From Roseateles_E cavernae (lineage in GTDB: Bacteria; Pseudomonadota; Gammaproteobacteria; Burkholderiales; Burkholderiaceae_C), in the NCBI RefSeq assembly GCF_040187885.1, contig NZ_JBDPLH010000015.1:8578-72577 (forward strand): a stretch of DNA of 64,000 bases, read 5' to 3'. Shown here in pieces: positions 11,820 to 20,781 of this stretch. A model generated the notes under the pieces. The model had not been told where the DNA came from and searched no databases. It saw only the letters and a list, made by a program, of their open reading frames with translations. Position numbers and translations under genes: made by a program. Within the stretch, counting starts at the first letter, position 1, and every line of letters begins with the position of its first letter.

Positions 11820-13949
11820 ATGTCCAAGATCCAAACCACCCGTTTCTTCGCCCGCGCCGCCCTGCCGGCCGCTCTGTGCACCGCGTTCGCGGCGGTCGCC
11901 GCCGATGCGCCCAAGGCCGAGGCCACGACCTCCCAGCTTGAGACCGTGCAGATCCTCGGCGTCAAGCAGCCCTATCGCAATCTCTCGGCCACCGGCGCGA
12001 CCAAGAGCGACGCGCTGCTGAAAGACCTGCCGCAAAGCGTGCGCGTGCTGAGCGCCGACATGCTGCAGGACGCCGGCGTCAGCAAGCTGGCCGACGCGCT
12101 GGACCTGGGCAGCGGCATCGCCAAGCAGAGCAATCTGGGCGGGCTGTGGGACAGCTATGCGATGCGCGGCTTCACCGGCGATCCGAACTTCGGCTCCGAC
12201 TACATGGTCAACGGCTTCAACTACAGCCGCGGCTACAACGGCCTGCGCGACGCCGCCAACACCAGCACGGTGGAGATCCTGAAAGGCCCGGCCTCGGCGC
12301 TGTACGGCCGCGGCGAGCCCGGCGGCACGGTCAATATCACCACCAAGAAGCCGCTGTTCCAGCCGGCCCAGACCCTGGCGCTGTCGGCCGGCAGCGACGG
12401 TGCGCTGCGCGCGACCGTCGACCTGACCGGCCCGATCGGCGAGCGCTTTGCCTACCGGCTCAATGCCGCCGCCGAGAAGGCCGACAGCTACCGCGACCAC
12501 CTGGGCTCGGAGCGCTATCTGCTGTCGCCCTCGCTGATCTGGATGCTGACGCCCGACACCACGGTGTCCTACGAGCTGGAGGTTTCCAGGCAGCGCGCCA
12601 ATTTCGACCGCGGCGTGCTGGCCATCAACGGCCAGCTCGGCGTGTTGCCGCGCTCGCGTTTCCTCGGTGAGCCGGGCGATGGCAGGAATGTGATAGCGAC
12701 CACCGGCCACCAGGTCTTTGTCCAGCACTACTTCAACGACGACTGGTCGCTGCAGACCGGCTTCAGCGTGCGCGACAGCTCGCTCGAAGGCATTTCCACC
12801 GAGGGCCGCTTTCTGCAGGCCGACCAGCGCACGCTGGTGCGCCAGCGCCGTTCGCGCGACAACGAGGCCAGCGATATGGCCGGCCGGCTGGAGCTGCTGG
12901 GCAAGCTGCGCGGCGCGGGCCTGGTTCACAACCTGCTGGTCGGCATCGATGCTTACCGCTTCACCGACGAGCGCCTGCAATACCGCAACGCCAATGCCGG
13001 CAACCTCGACATCTATGCACCGGTCTACGGCGTGGTCGCGACGAGCATGGCCTTGACCACCGACACCAAGGAAAAGCAGCGCTCGCATTCGCTTTATGCC
13101 CAGGACCAGATCGACCTGGGCGCGCAGTGGAAGATGCTGCTGGGCCTGCGCCACGACAAGTACAAGCAGTCCTTGCTGAACCACCGCAGCGGCAACACCA
13201 CCGAGCAGAGCCTGAGTGCGACCACGCCGCGCATCGGCCTGGTCTACCAGCCCAGCAGGACGCTGTCGCTGTATGCGACGGCCTCCAAGAGCTTCCGCCC
13301 CAATAGCGGGGTCAGCAGCGCCTTCGCCGCCTTCCCGGCCGAGAAAGGCAAGGCCTATGAGATGGGCGCCAAGCTGGACTCGGCCGACGGCAAGATCAGC
13401 AGCACGCTGGCGCTCTACAAGATCTCCAAGAACAATGTGCTGACGCCCGACCCGGCGGATCCGAACAACTTCTCGGTCGCGGCCGGCGAGGTCGAGAGCC
13501 AGGGCCTGGAGTTCGACATCGCGGGTCAGATCATGCCGGGCCTGCGGCTGTCGGCCGCCTATGCCTTCACCGATGCGCAGGTGACCGAGGACAACAACGC
13601 CTTCCTGCTCGGCCGCCAGCTGGCCAATGTGCCGCGCCACAGCGCCAACCTGATGCTGGTGAAGAGCTTTGCGCTGGCGGGCAATGCCGCGACGCTGGGC
13701 CTGGGGCTGAACCATGTCGGCGAGCGCGAGGGGGCGGTCGCGCCCCTGGTCGCGGCCGACGACTTCAAGCTGCCGGCCTACACCAGCGTCAAGCTGATCT
13801 CGTCCTACCAGCTGGCCAGCCAGCTGCGCCTCTCGCTGGACATCGACAATCTCTTCGACAAGCGCTACTACGCCAGCTCCTACAGCCAGATCTGGGTCTA
13901 CCCCGGCAATGGCCGCAAATTCACGCTGACCGCGCAGTACAAGTTCTGA
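11820..13949 (+). CDS. TonB-dependent siderophore-type outer-membrane receptor
   Basis: Energy-coupled uptake of a metal chelate across the outer membrane. The 709 residues comprise a signal peptide, a plug domain (LPQSVRVLSADMLQDAGV, RGFTGDP, then LKGPASALYGRGEPGGTVN) and a 22-strand-type barrel ending in YKF. The ATG at 11820 follows AAGGAA; an in-frame ATG exists at 11769. No FecR/FecI pair or siderophore synthesis gene is nearby. The flanking small His-containing proteins and DUF4198 protein suggest a metal cargo other than, or as well as, ferric siderophore. Confidence 0.92.
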   Translation: MSKIQTTRFFARAALPAALCTAFAAVAADAPKAEATTSQLETVQILGVKQPYRNLSATGATKSDALLKDLPQSVRVLSADMLQDAGVSKLADALDLGSGIAKQSNLGGLWDSYAMRGFTGDPNFGSDYMVNGFNYSRGYNGLRDAANTSTVEILKGPASALYGRGEPGGTVNITTKKPLFQPAQTLALSAGSDGALRATVDLTGPIGERFAYRLNAAAEKADSYRDHLGSERYLLSPSLIWMLTPDTTVSYELEVSRQRANFDRGVLAINGQLGVLPRSRFLGEPGDGRNVIATTGHQVFVQHYFNDDWSLQTGFSVRDSSLEGISTEGRFLQADQRTLVRQRRSRDNEASDMAGRLELLGKLRGAGLVHNLLVGIDAYRFTDERLQYRNANAGNLDIYAPVYGVVATSMALTTDTKEKQRSHSLYAQDQIDLGAQWKMLLGLRHDKYKQSLLNHRSGNTTEQSLSATTPRIGLVYQPSRTLSLYATASKSFRPNSGVSSAFAAFPAEKGKAYEMGAKLDSADGKISSTLALYKISKNNVLTPDPADPNNFSVAAGEVESQGLEFDIAGQIMPGLRLSAAYAFTDAQVTEDNNAFLLGRQLANVPRHSANLMLVKSFALAGNAATLGLGLNHVGEREGAVAPLVAADDFKLPAYTSVKLISSYQLASQLRLSLDIDNLFDKRYYASSYSQIWVYPGNGRKFTLTAQYKF

Positions 13950-13968
13950 GCCCCCGGGAGCTTTCATC

Positions 13969-14745
13969 ATGAAAACCATTCTTGAAAACTCCCCGCGCCG
14001 CCTGCTGGTGGCCGGCGCGTTCGGGCTGGTGGCGGCCTTGTCGGCCGGCCTCGCGCAAGCGCATCAGCTGTGGTTCGAGCCCGATGCGCAGAACCCGGCG
14101 CAACTGCTGCTGCGCTACGGCGAGCTCGAAGCGAATATGCATGAGCGCTCGCCGGGCGGGCTGGACCGTTTCGTCCAGCTCGATGCGCAGCGGCTCACGC
14201 CGGCCGGCACCAGAGCGCTGGCGCTGAGCAAGCAGACGAGCGGCTTCGCGTCGGCGGCCGGGCACGAGGAGTCGCTGACCGCGATCGACAGGCGCTACCC
14301 GATGTTCGACACCCAGCGCGACGGCCGGGCGCTGCGCACCTGGTGGACACCGGCCACGCGCTGGCTGCCCGATCTGCGTGCGCGCGCGCCCAGCCTGCCG
14401 CTGGACATCGTGCCCACCGGCGTCGTGGCCGACGGCGCCGCCGAGTTCCGCATCGTCTTCCAGGGCGAGCCGCTGCCGGGCGCCAAGGTGGTCCTGTCCA
14501 CGCCCGCCGGCTGGACGCGCGAGACCCTCAGCGATGCCGAAGGCCGGCTGCGCTTTCCGCTGCCCTGGCAGGGGCTCTATGTGATCGGCCACTACCACCT
14601 GGAAGACGCGGCCGGCGAGCGCGCCGGGCCGCAGGGTGCCGAGCCCTACCAGCTGCAGGGCTACAACACCGCCGTCTCCTTCGTGCAGCACGGCGGGCTG
14701 GCGGCGCTGCCGGTGGTGGCGCTGCCGGCCGCCGCGAAGAAATAG
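13969..14745 (+). CDS. DUF4198 domain periplasmic protein
   Basis: A 258-residue secreted protein with a signal peptide ending near LAQAHQLWFEP; the mature protein again begins around a His. DUF4198 members occur beside cobalt/nickel uptake genes and have an Ig-like C-terminal half, visible here as LPGAKVVLSTPAGWTRETL and DAEGRLRFPLPWQGLYVIG. It starts 19 bp after the TonB receptor stop, so the two are probably one transcript. A periplasmic metal-handling role is the best guess. Confidence 0.8.
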   Translation: MKTILENSPRRLLVAGAFGLVAALSAGLAQAHQLWFEPDAQNPAQLLLRYGELEANMHERSPGGLDRFVQLDAQRLTPAGTRALALSKQTSGFASAAGHEESLTAIDRRYPMFDTQRDGRALRTWWTPATRWLPDLRARAPSLPLDIVPTGVVADGAAEFRIVFQGEPLPGAKVVLSTPAGWTRETLSDAEGRLRFPLPWQGLYVIGHYHLEDAAGERAGPQGAEPYQLQGYNTAVSFVQHGGLAALPVVALPAAAKK

Positions 14746-14785
14746 GCCGACGCGGCCGACCCAGAGAACAAGAGGAGCCAAGACC

Positions 14786-15982
14786 ATGTCGACCACCTCA
14801 CTGCCCGCCCGCGGGCTCGGCGCCACGCGCGACAGCAGCGCCGTCCACACGGCGCGCATCACCTCGATCGACGCGCTGCGCGGCCTGGTGATCATCATCA
14901 TGCTGCTGGACCATGTGCGCGAGACCCTGTATCTGCATCTGCAGGTCACCGACCCGATGACACTGCCGGGCACCCCGCCCGAGCTTTTCTTCTCGCGCCT
15001 GGCTGCGCATTTCTGCGCGCCGGTCTTCGTGTTCCTGACCGGGCTGTCGGCCTGGCTCTACGCCCACCCGCCCAGCGGTGCCTCGCGCGATGTGCGCAGC
15101 TTTCTGCTCAAGCGCGGCCTGCTGCTGATCGCGCTGGAGCTGACCGTCATCAACTTCGCCTGGAGCGGCACCTATCACACGCTGTATCTGCAGGTGATGT
15201 GGGCGATCGGCTTCAGCATGGTGGTGCTGGCCTTGATGGCAGGGCTGCCGCGCGGGCTGATGGCGGCGCTGGGCCTGCTCATCGTCTGCGGCCACAACGC
15301 GGTGGCCGGCTACACCGTCCCGTCCGACAGCGCCTGGTATCCGCTGTGGACCCTGATGCTGCATCGCGGCTGGCTGGTGGCCGAGGGCGCGCTGAAGGTG
15401 CGGCTGACCTACCCGGCCCTGCCCTGGGTCGGCGTGATCCTGCTGGGCTATGCGTTCGCGCCGGTGTTCGCGGCGTGCGTAGCGGCGCGCAGGCGCCAGC
15501 AGATTCTGCTGGCCACCGGCCTGGCCTGCCTGGCGGCGCTGCTGGTCCTGCGCGGCTTCAATATCTATGGCGAGAACGCGCCCTGGGTGGCCGGCGCCAG
15601 CGCGGTCGAGACGGCGATGTCCTGGCTCAACTTCACCAAGTACCCGCCTTCGCTGGACTTCGTGCTGCTGACGCTGGGCGGCGGTCTGCTGCTGCTGGCC
15701 GCGCTGGAACGGGCCGACAACGGCTTCACCCGGCTGTGCTCGAGCTTTGGCGGCGCGCCGATGTTCTTCTACATCGTCCACCTCTATGCGCTGCTGATCG
15801 GCTACCGCGTGCTGCTGGCCGTGTTCGGCCCCAACCAGGGCACGCGCTTCGGCGTCGATGCCGACGCCTTCTGGATCGTCTGGCTGGTCTGGCTGGCGAT
15901 GGTGCCGCTGCTGTACCCCTCGGTACGGGCTTTCGCCGCCTACAAGCGGCGCACGACGAAGGCCTGGGTCAAATACTTCTAG
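14786..15982 (+). CDS. Integral membrane protein, heparan-alpha-glucosaminide N-acetyltransferase-like / DUF1624
   Basis: A 398-residue protein with about ten predicted membrane segments. The N-terminal ITSIDALRGLVIIIMLLDHV is the hallmark of membrane acyltransferases that move acyl groups across the membrane. The ATG at 14786 follows AGAGGAG. It ends the TonB-receptor operon. It could modify an envelope component or a ligand; a direct link to metal uptake is not evident from the sequence. Confidence 0.8.
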   Translation: MSTTSLPARGLGATRDSSAVHTARITSIDALRGLVIIIMLLDHVRETLYLHLQVTDPMTLPGTPPELFFSRLAAHFCAPVFVFLTGLSAWLYAHPPSGASRDVRSFLLKRGLLLIALELTVINFAWSGTYHTLYLQVMWAIGFSMVVLALMAGLPRGLMAALGLLIVCGHNAVAGYTVPSDSAWYPLWTLMLHRGWLVAEGALKVRLTYPALPWVGVILLGYAFAPVFAACVAARRRQQILLATGLACLAALLVLRGFNIYGENAPWVAGASAVETAMSWLNFTKYPPSLDFVLLTLGGGLLLLAALERADNGFTRLCSSFGGAPMFFYIVHLYALLIGYRVLLAVFGPNQGTRFGVDADAFWIVWLVWLAMVPLLYPSVRAFAAYKRRTTKAWVKYF

Positions 15983-16090
15983 CGATGCCAGCAGGATCTG
16001 CGCCGCCGCGTCCTGCATACGCAATTCGCTACCGCGGCAGCGCGGCTATACGGCCACATCATCGGCGCCAGCGCCCCTAAGCTGTGGCTC

Positions 16091-16456
16091 ATGGCAAAGC
16101 TCTGCACACCCCCTGCCGACAAGCGCCGCCGCTCGCTGGAGCCGGTGCTGGCTCATATCCAGGCCCATCTGGGCGAGCCGCTGCGGCTGGAGGTGCTGGC
16201 CGCGCTGTGCGGGCTCAGCATCTGGCGCTTTGCCACCGTGTTCCGCGAGCGGGTGGGCATGTCGCCCTACCGCTATGTCAATCATCTGCGCATCCAGCAT
16301 GCCCAGGCCCTGCTGAGCCAGGGCATGCCGGCCGCGCGCGCGGCCAGCGAGTCGGGCTTCTACGACCAGAGCCATCTGACACGCCGCTTCAAGCGCCTGT
16401 GCGGCATGACGCCGGGCCAGTACCAATCTTCCCAATCTCCCAACATTCCCTCCTGA
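16091..16456 (+). CDS. AraC-type helix-turn-helix regulator, single domain
   Basis: At 121 residues it is essentially only the double-HTH DNA-binding domain of AraC/XylS proteins: an LEVLAALCGLSIWRFATVFR first helix pair, then the signature ESGFYDQSHLTRRFKRLCG and MTPGQYQ. The usual N-terminal ligand domain is missing, so it resembles MarA/SoxS-type regulators controlled by their own level. It lies between the metal-uptake operon and the hydrolase pair and could regulate either. Confidence 0.88.
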   Translation: MAKLCTPPADKRRRSLEPVLAHIQAHLGEPLRLEVLAALCGLSIWRFATVFRERVGMSPYRYVNHLRIQHAQALLSQGMPAARAASESGFYDQSHLTRRFKRLCGMTPGQYQSSQSPNIPS

Positions 16457-16467
16457 AGGTAGTCCCC

Positions 16468-17169
16468 ATGGCCTCTTTGCAAGATTTCAAGGTTCTGACA
16501 TTCGACGTGGTCGGCACGCTGATCGACTTCGAGCGCGGCATGCTGAACTATCTGCATGCGGCCCTGCCCGACAGCCCCGTCGGCGACGAAGACTTCCTGG
16601 CCGCCTACCGCCGCGCCCGCGCCAGCAAGGAGGTGATCGCCTACCCGGACGATCTGGTGCGCTGCTGGCACAGCATCGCCGCCGAGCTGGGCCTGCCCGA
16701 CACGCCGGCGCTGGCCCAGGGCCTGCGCGACTCGGTGCCGCAGTGGCCGGCTTTTCCCGACTCGGTGCAGGCGCTCAAGCGCCTGCGCACGCGCTTCAAG
16801 CTGGTCGCGATGACCAATGCCCAGCGCTGGGCGCTGTCGCATTTCGAGAAGACGCTGGAGATGCCCTTCGACGACAGCGTCACGGCCGATGACGCGCTGT
16901 GCGAGAAGCCCGACCCGGTCTTCTTCGCCTTCGCCCGCGGCCGCCTGAGCACGCGCGGCTACAGCCAGGCCGACAATCTGCATGTGGCGCAAAGCCAGTA
17001 CCACGATATCGGCGTGGCCAAACGCCTGGGTCTGAAGACCTGCTGGATCGAGCGCCGCCACCAGCAGCCCGGCTTCGGCGGCACCCTGGAGGTCAAGCAG
17101 ATCACCGAGCCCGACTATCACTTCTTCACGCTGGCTCAGCTGGCCGATGCGGTCGATGAAGGCAGGTAG
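16468..17169 (+). CDS. HAD-superfamily hydrolase, haloacid dehalogenase-like
   Basis: A 233-residue HAD hydrolase. Motif I is FDVVGTLIDFE with nucleophile Asp13; motif II is the MTNAQRW region, and motif III/IV the EKPDPVFFAFA stretch. The non-Asp second residue in motif I is typical of 2-haloacid dehalogenases rather than phosphatases. ATG 16468 follows GAAGGTAG. It begins 11 bp after the AraC-type gene and ends 3 bp before the M20 gene, so the three form one compact unit. Confidence 0.85.
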   Translation: MASLQDFKVLTFDVVGTLIDFERGMLNYLHAALPDSPVGDEDFLAAYRRARASKEVIAYPDDLVRCWHSIAAELGLPDTPALAQGLRDSVPQWPAFPDSVQALKRLRTRFKLVAMTNAQRWALSHFEKTLEMPFDDSVTADDALCEKPDPVFFAFARGRLSTRGYSQADNLHVAQSQYHDIGVAKRLGLKTCWIERRHQQPGFGGTLEVKQITEPDYHFFTLAQLADAVDEGR

Positions 17170-17172
17170 TCG

Positions 17173-18333
17173 ATGAGCGCCCACGAGGAGGTCGCCGATC
17201 TGCTGCCGGCGCTGATCGCGCTGCGCCGCGATCTGCATGCCCACCCCGAGCTGGCCTTCGCCGAGCACCGCACCGCCGCCATCGTCGCGGCCGCGCTGCG
17301 CGAGCTCAAGCTGGAGGTGCATGAGGGCCTGGGCGGCACCGGCGTCGTCGGCCTGCTGCGCAACGGCTCCGGCCCCAGCGTCGGCTTGCGCGCGGACATG
17401 GACGCGCTGCCGATGCAGGAGCTCAGCGGCCTGCCGCATGCCAGCCGCCACAGCGGCGTGCACCACGGCTGCGGCCACGACGGCCACACAGCCATGCTGC
17501 TGGGCGCAGCGCGCCAGCTGCTGCGGCATCGCGAACGCTTCAAGGGCACGGTGGTCTTCATCTTCCAGCCGGCCGAGGAAGGCCGCGGCGGGGCCAAGGC
17601 CATGGTCGACGCGGGCCTGTTCGAGCGTTTCCCCTGCGACGCGGTCTACGCGCTGCACAACTGGCCCGATCTGCCGCTGGGCCAGGCGCAGACCAGACCC
17701 GGCCCCATCATGGCGGCGGCCGACCGGTTCGACCTGACGGTGCGCGGCCGCGGCGGCCATGCGGCCCAGCCCCACCAGACCGCCGATGCCATCCTGGCCG
17801 CCAGCCAGCTGGTGACCCAGCTCAACACCATCGTCGCGCGCCGCATAGCCCCCGGCGAGTCGGCCGTGTTGTCGGTCACGCGCATCGAAGGCGGGCATTC
17901 GCACAATGTGCTGCCTGCCGAGGTGCAGATCACCGGCACGGTGCGCAGCTTCGATCCGGTCGCACAGGACCGCATCGAGGCCGCGCTGCGCGACTGCGCC
18001 GCCGGCGTCGCGCTGGGCAGCGGCACCGAGATCGCGGTGAGCTACACCCGCTACTACCCGGCCACCATCAACAGCGCGGCCGAGGCCGAGCTGGCGCTGG
18101 CCGCGGCCGCCGAGGCGGGTCTGCAGGCCAGCCTCGCGCCCCGCCCGGCCTTCACCTCGGAGGACTTCGCCTTCATGCTGCGCGCGCGGCCCGGCGCCTA
18201 TCTGTGGCTGGGCCAGGGCCACGCCGGCGACTCCAGGCCGCTACACCACCCCGGCTACGACTTCAACGACGCGGCGCTGCCGCTGGGCATACGCTGGTTT
18301 GTCGCGGTGGTGCGCCAGGCCCTGCCGGCCTGA
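17173..18333 (+). CDS. M20-family amidohydrolase (hippurate / N-acyl-amino-acid hydrolase type)
   Basis: Zinc-dependent hydrolysis of an N-acyl amino acid or related amide. The 386 residues show LRRDLHAHPELAF, LRADMDALPM, HHGCGHDGHTAMLLGAA and FQPAEEGRGGAKAM, which carry the metal ligands and the catalytic Glu. A dimerisation domain lies around GRGGHAAQPH. It overlaps nothing but starts 3 bp after the dehalogenase-like gene. The specific substrate is unknown. Confidence 0.92.
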   Translation: MSAHEEVADLLPALIALRRDLHAHPELAFAEHRTAAIVAAALRELKLEVHEGLGGTGVVGLLRNGSGPSVGLRADMDALPMQELSGLPHASRHSGVHHGCGHDGHTAMLLGAARQLLRHRERFKGTVVFIFQPAEEGRGGAKAMVDAGLFERFPCDAVYALHNWPDLPLGQAQTRPGPIMAAADRFDLTVRGRGGHAAQPHQTADAILAASQLVTQLNTIVARRIAPGESAVLSVTRIEGGHSHNVLPAEVQITGTVRSFDPVAQDRIEAALRDCAAGVALGSGTEIAVSYTRYYPATINSAAEAELALAAAAEAGLQASLAPRPAFTSEDFAFMLRARPGAYLWLGQGHAGDSRPLHHPGYDFNDAALPLGIRWFVAVVRQALPA

Positions 18334-18345
18334 GCACGGCCCACG

Positions 18346-18765
18346 TCAGCCGCTCAACGCGGCAACGAACTGCATGCCCGGCCCCTCGTCCGGCCTCGGC
18401 ACGAAACCGTGCCGCCGGTAGAACGCTGCCTTGCCCCTGGCGCAGAACAGCTGGATATCGCTGATGCCGGCCTCATGGCAGGCCGCGAGCAGCGATGACA
18501 GCAGGCTCGCGCCGATGCCGCGCCGCTGGAAGTCGGGGTGGACGATCATCTCGGTGATGAAGGCATGCAGATGCCCATCGGAGATGACCCTGACAAAACC
18601 GACCAGTTGCCCCTCGCGATAAGCAGCTCGCGTGCACCAGGAACCGGCCAGCGCGCCCGCGTAGTACGAGGCCTCCCGCGAGATCGGGCCCCAGCCGGTG
18701 CTGTCGTAGAGAGCCTTGAAAGCCTCGGGCGTCGGGGCCTCCCACCTGATTTCGATTTGATTCAT
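18346..18765 (-). CDS. GNAT family N-acetyltransferase
   Basis: A 139-residue single-domain acetyltransferase. The acetyl-CoA loop VHPDFQRRGIGASLLSSLL and the terminal FYRRHGFVPR are diagnostic. The start is ATG 18765 (MNQIEIRWEAP); a longer frame upstream has no family similarity. It is convergent with the M20 gene, 12 bp apart, and marks the left edge of the lower-GC accessory stretch. Confidence 0.88.
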   Translation of the reverse strand: MNQIEIRWEAPTPEAFKALYDSTGWGPISREASYYAGALAGSWCTRAAYREGQLVGFVRVISDGHLHAFITEMIVHPDFQRRGIGASLLSSLLAACHEAGISDIQLFCARGKAAFYRRHGFVPRPDEGPGMQFVAALSG

Positions 18766-18959
18766 GGTCAGTACAAAGAAGTCGGGCGCAAGAGGCCGAA
18801 GCGAGCCAGGCCGGTCTTCCTGGTTCGGCCTGACCTGTCGTTGAAATTGCGGCTGGCGAAGCCCATGCCCAAGAAACGTTCGTTCGGGATTCTTGGTTCC
18901 TAAACGACCGGTGCTGCAACCTGGTCCGTAGGTCCCGCAGAAAACGCGCCGCACCCGCG

Positions 18960-20114
18960 TCATTCGATACCGGAAGTACTGGCGCCCTTCAGCTTCCAGA
19001 GGAAGTATCCCTTCTTGTCAGCAAGTTCGCCTTGCTCTCTAAGGTGGGCTATGCGCTCGGCAACCAACGCCGCTGCCCCTGCGGCGAGTCCCGTTGCCAG
19101 CGACGCTGCGGGAGCGCCAATGAAAGCAGCGGCATTCAGGCCAACCAAACCCGTCAGAATGCCCTGTCTCCGAAGGGCACGCGACTGATTAATGCGACGG
19201 ACGACCTTGCCGACCTCGTCAAGCGTGGCGTCAATCTGATTCCTCTGAATACTCCGCAGCTCGCGTGCGAAGCCCTCGGTGCCCAGTGCCGACTTGATGC
19301 CGCTCACAGCATCAAGGAGACTGCGGCTAAACGAACTGAAGGCGTCGTAGTTGTCGAGCTTGACTGCAGAGAGCGTTGCAATATCCAACCCTTCCAAAAA
19401 TGGCACCTCCAACCTGAGCAGAGCCTGGAGACGGTCGTCCGGCAGCCACTCGTGCCTTTGGTGAAAAAGCGAGCTCGCACCAAAGTGACCCGGCAAATCA
19501 ACCTCTTTTTTCAGGAACTCAAGCTCCATAGCCAGCGGCGGGATGAACGGTGCATAGACAACTTGCCCCGTCTTCATGTAGTCCCTGCCTGGGCCACCGA
19601 TCCAATCCAGAAACTCGGACGGGATGGGGTGGAAGGAAGATCCAGCGTAGGCTATGTGAAGGCCGTTATTCAAGGTCTTGTGCTCGCTCGTCCAGAAGAA
19701 TTCCGGACGATGAAGCAGCGTCAATGGCGGTGGACGAAGTCGGCGGAGTTCATCCAGAACCTCTGGTATGAAGCCGGGTCGATATTCACCCGTTGGGACA
19801 GGTATGTCTCGGTAGCCAGCCACATCGGTCGCCCAGTCTCGCGTGTCTCGAAGGATTAGGGTGTCTGCGATGAGGAAGAGGCGCTTGGCAAGCGCCTCGA
19901 AGTTCTTGAACGACCGAACGTTCAGAATGATGTTTAGCCCCCGGTGGGCAGTCAGCGCTGCGGACAGCGCCTCGCTGTTGGCCCGATACCAGAACTCGAC
20001 CAACCCCGGAAAGTCCTCGGGATCACGTTCTGTGAAATCGAACAGGTCTCGTTGAATTCTTGCAAGAAGCATGTCGGTAGATACGAGTCGAGCCAGGGCA
20101 AGCAAATCTAGCAT
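18960..20114 (-). CDS. Unrecognised 384-residue protein, lower-GC accessory gene
   Basis: I do not recognise this protein. Its base composition and codon use are clearly less GC-rich than the neighbours. The N-terminal half is a mixed alpha/beta globular region (LFDFTERDPEDFPG, TLILRDTRDWATD). The C-terminal third has an alpha-helical stretch, then a hydrophobic Ala/Gly-rich segment (about residues 320-355) that could be membrane-active or buried, ending basic. The start at 20114 has a weak ribosome-binding site; ATG 20183 is in frame upstream. The lone position between a GNAT gene and inverted repeats suggests horizontal acquisition. Confidence 0.6.
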   Translation of the reverse strand: MLDLLALARLVSTDMLLARIQRDLFDFTERDPEDFPGLVEFWYRANSEALSAALTAHRGLNIILNVRSFKNFEALAKRLFLIADTLILRDTRDWATDVAGYRDIPVPTGEYRPGFIPEVLDELRRLRPPPLTLLHRPEFFWTSEHKTLNNGLHIAYAGSSFHPIPSEFLDWIGGPGRDYMKTGQVVYAPFIPPLAMELEFLKKEVDLPGHFGASSLFHQRHEWLPDDRLQALLRLEVPFLEGLDIATLSAVKLDNYDAFSSFSRSLLDAVSGIKSALGTEGFARELRSIQRNQIDATLDEVGKVVRRINQSRALRRQGILTGLVGLNAAAFIGAPAASLATGLAAGAAALVAERIAHLREQGELADKKGYFLWKLKGASTSGIE

Positions 20115-20203
20115 CGGTCTCGACTGGCACGGGGAGAGTATTGATGCGCCGCGTTGCCACGAGATCCAACATCTAGCTGGCATTGATGGCGATCCGGCCT
20201 CAC
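20108..20203 (-). other. Possible 31-codon leader ORF coupled to the 384-residue protein
   Basis: A GTG start at 20203 is preceded by AGGAGGTGAG, much the best ribosome-binding sequence in this region. The short frame ends in TAG overlapping the ATG of the 384-residue gene (ATGCTAG). This geometry would allow translational coupling. No coding signature supports the peptide itself, so this is tentative. Confidence 0.2.
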
Positions 20204-20291
20204 CTCACCTCCTCTCTCAGGGTCTGTCGTGGTCAGGCCTTGCCAGTCATTGACGAGGCCGAGCCGAACGTAGGAATTCCGAAACGCCATC

Positions 20292-20521
20292 AGCGCGTAG
20301 TCGAGCCGTACCCGGCGAGCGGGTGCATGGCCGGTCAAGCGATGGAGGGTGCTGGTGCTTCCATGCATGTGGGAGTTCGAGCGCAGCGGGCGATGGCTTG
20401 GGCTCAACCCTTGAAGCAGGCCCTCCTTTTGGTGACTTTTCCTGGGCCAGCAGGAAAAGTTACCCGCCCGCCGGGGCGGCATCCCGGCTTGGTGGAAGGG
20501 GCGGTGGCCTTGCCACTACGA
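20292..20521 (+). repeat. Structured intergenic repeat, copy A
   Basis: About 230 bp that matches, in reverse orientation, the stretch at 20552-20781. Shared blocks are GTCGAGCCGTACCCGGCGAG near 20299, GAGCGCAGCGGGC near 20379, GGCTTGGGCTC, and CCCGCCCGCCGGGGCG near 20463. At its centre is a perfect hairpin, ACTTTTCCTG / CAGGAAAAGT with loop GGCCAG (20435-20460). No ORF here looks genuine. Together the two copies fill most of the 811-bp gene-free gap between 20115 and 20925; the final part, 20782-20925, shows nothing I can identify. Confidence 0.75.
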
Positions 20522-20551
20522 CATGCGGATCTTGATGGGCCTGGGCTTCGC

Positions 20552-20781
20552 GCGATGTAGTGGTTCACACAAGGCCCAGGCCGGGATTTCGCCCCGGCGG
20601 GCGAGTGCCTTTCTTCTGCTGGCCCAGAAGAAAGGCACCAAAGAAGAGGGCCTCGACATTCATCCGAGCCCAAGCCTTTGCCCGCTGCGCTCGGACCGAG
20701 GTTGGCACCGAGCACCGCCGTGCCGACTCCAGCGTCCGTACCCCAGAGTCGCTCGCCGGGTACGGCTCGACTTACCGCTCA
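20552..20781 (-). repeat. Structured intergenic repeat, copy B (inverted)
   Basis: Reverse-orientation homologue of the repeat at 20292-20521. Its central hairpin is a perfect 14-bp stem, GTGCCTTTCTTCTG / CAGAAGAAAGGCAC (20605-20638). The six-base loop reads GGCCAG in the repeat orientation, the same as copy A. The stem sequences differ between copies while pairing is kept. This points to selection on structure or to a mobile palindromic element. Confidence 0.75.

Noticed and set aside
11802..13979. 725-codon open frame on the minus strand
   Set aside because: Antisense of the TonB receptor, which has intact plug and barrel motifs.
20108..20482. 124-codon minus-strand frame across repeat copy A
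   Set aside because: It crosses the hairpin repeat and has no protein-like composition; only its last 31 codons have a credible ribosome-binding site, noted separately.
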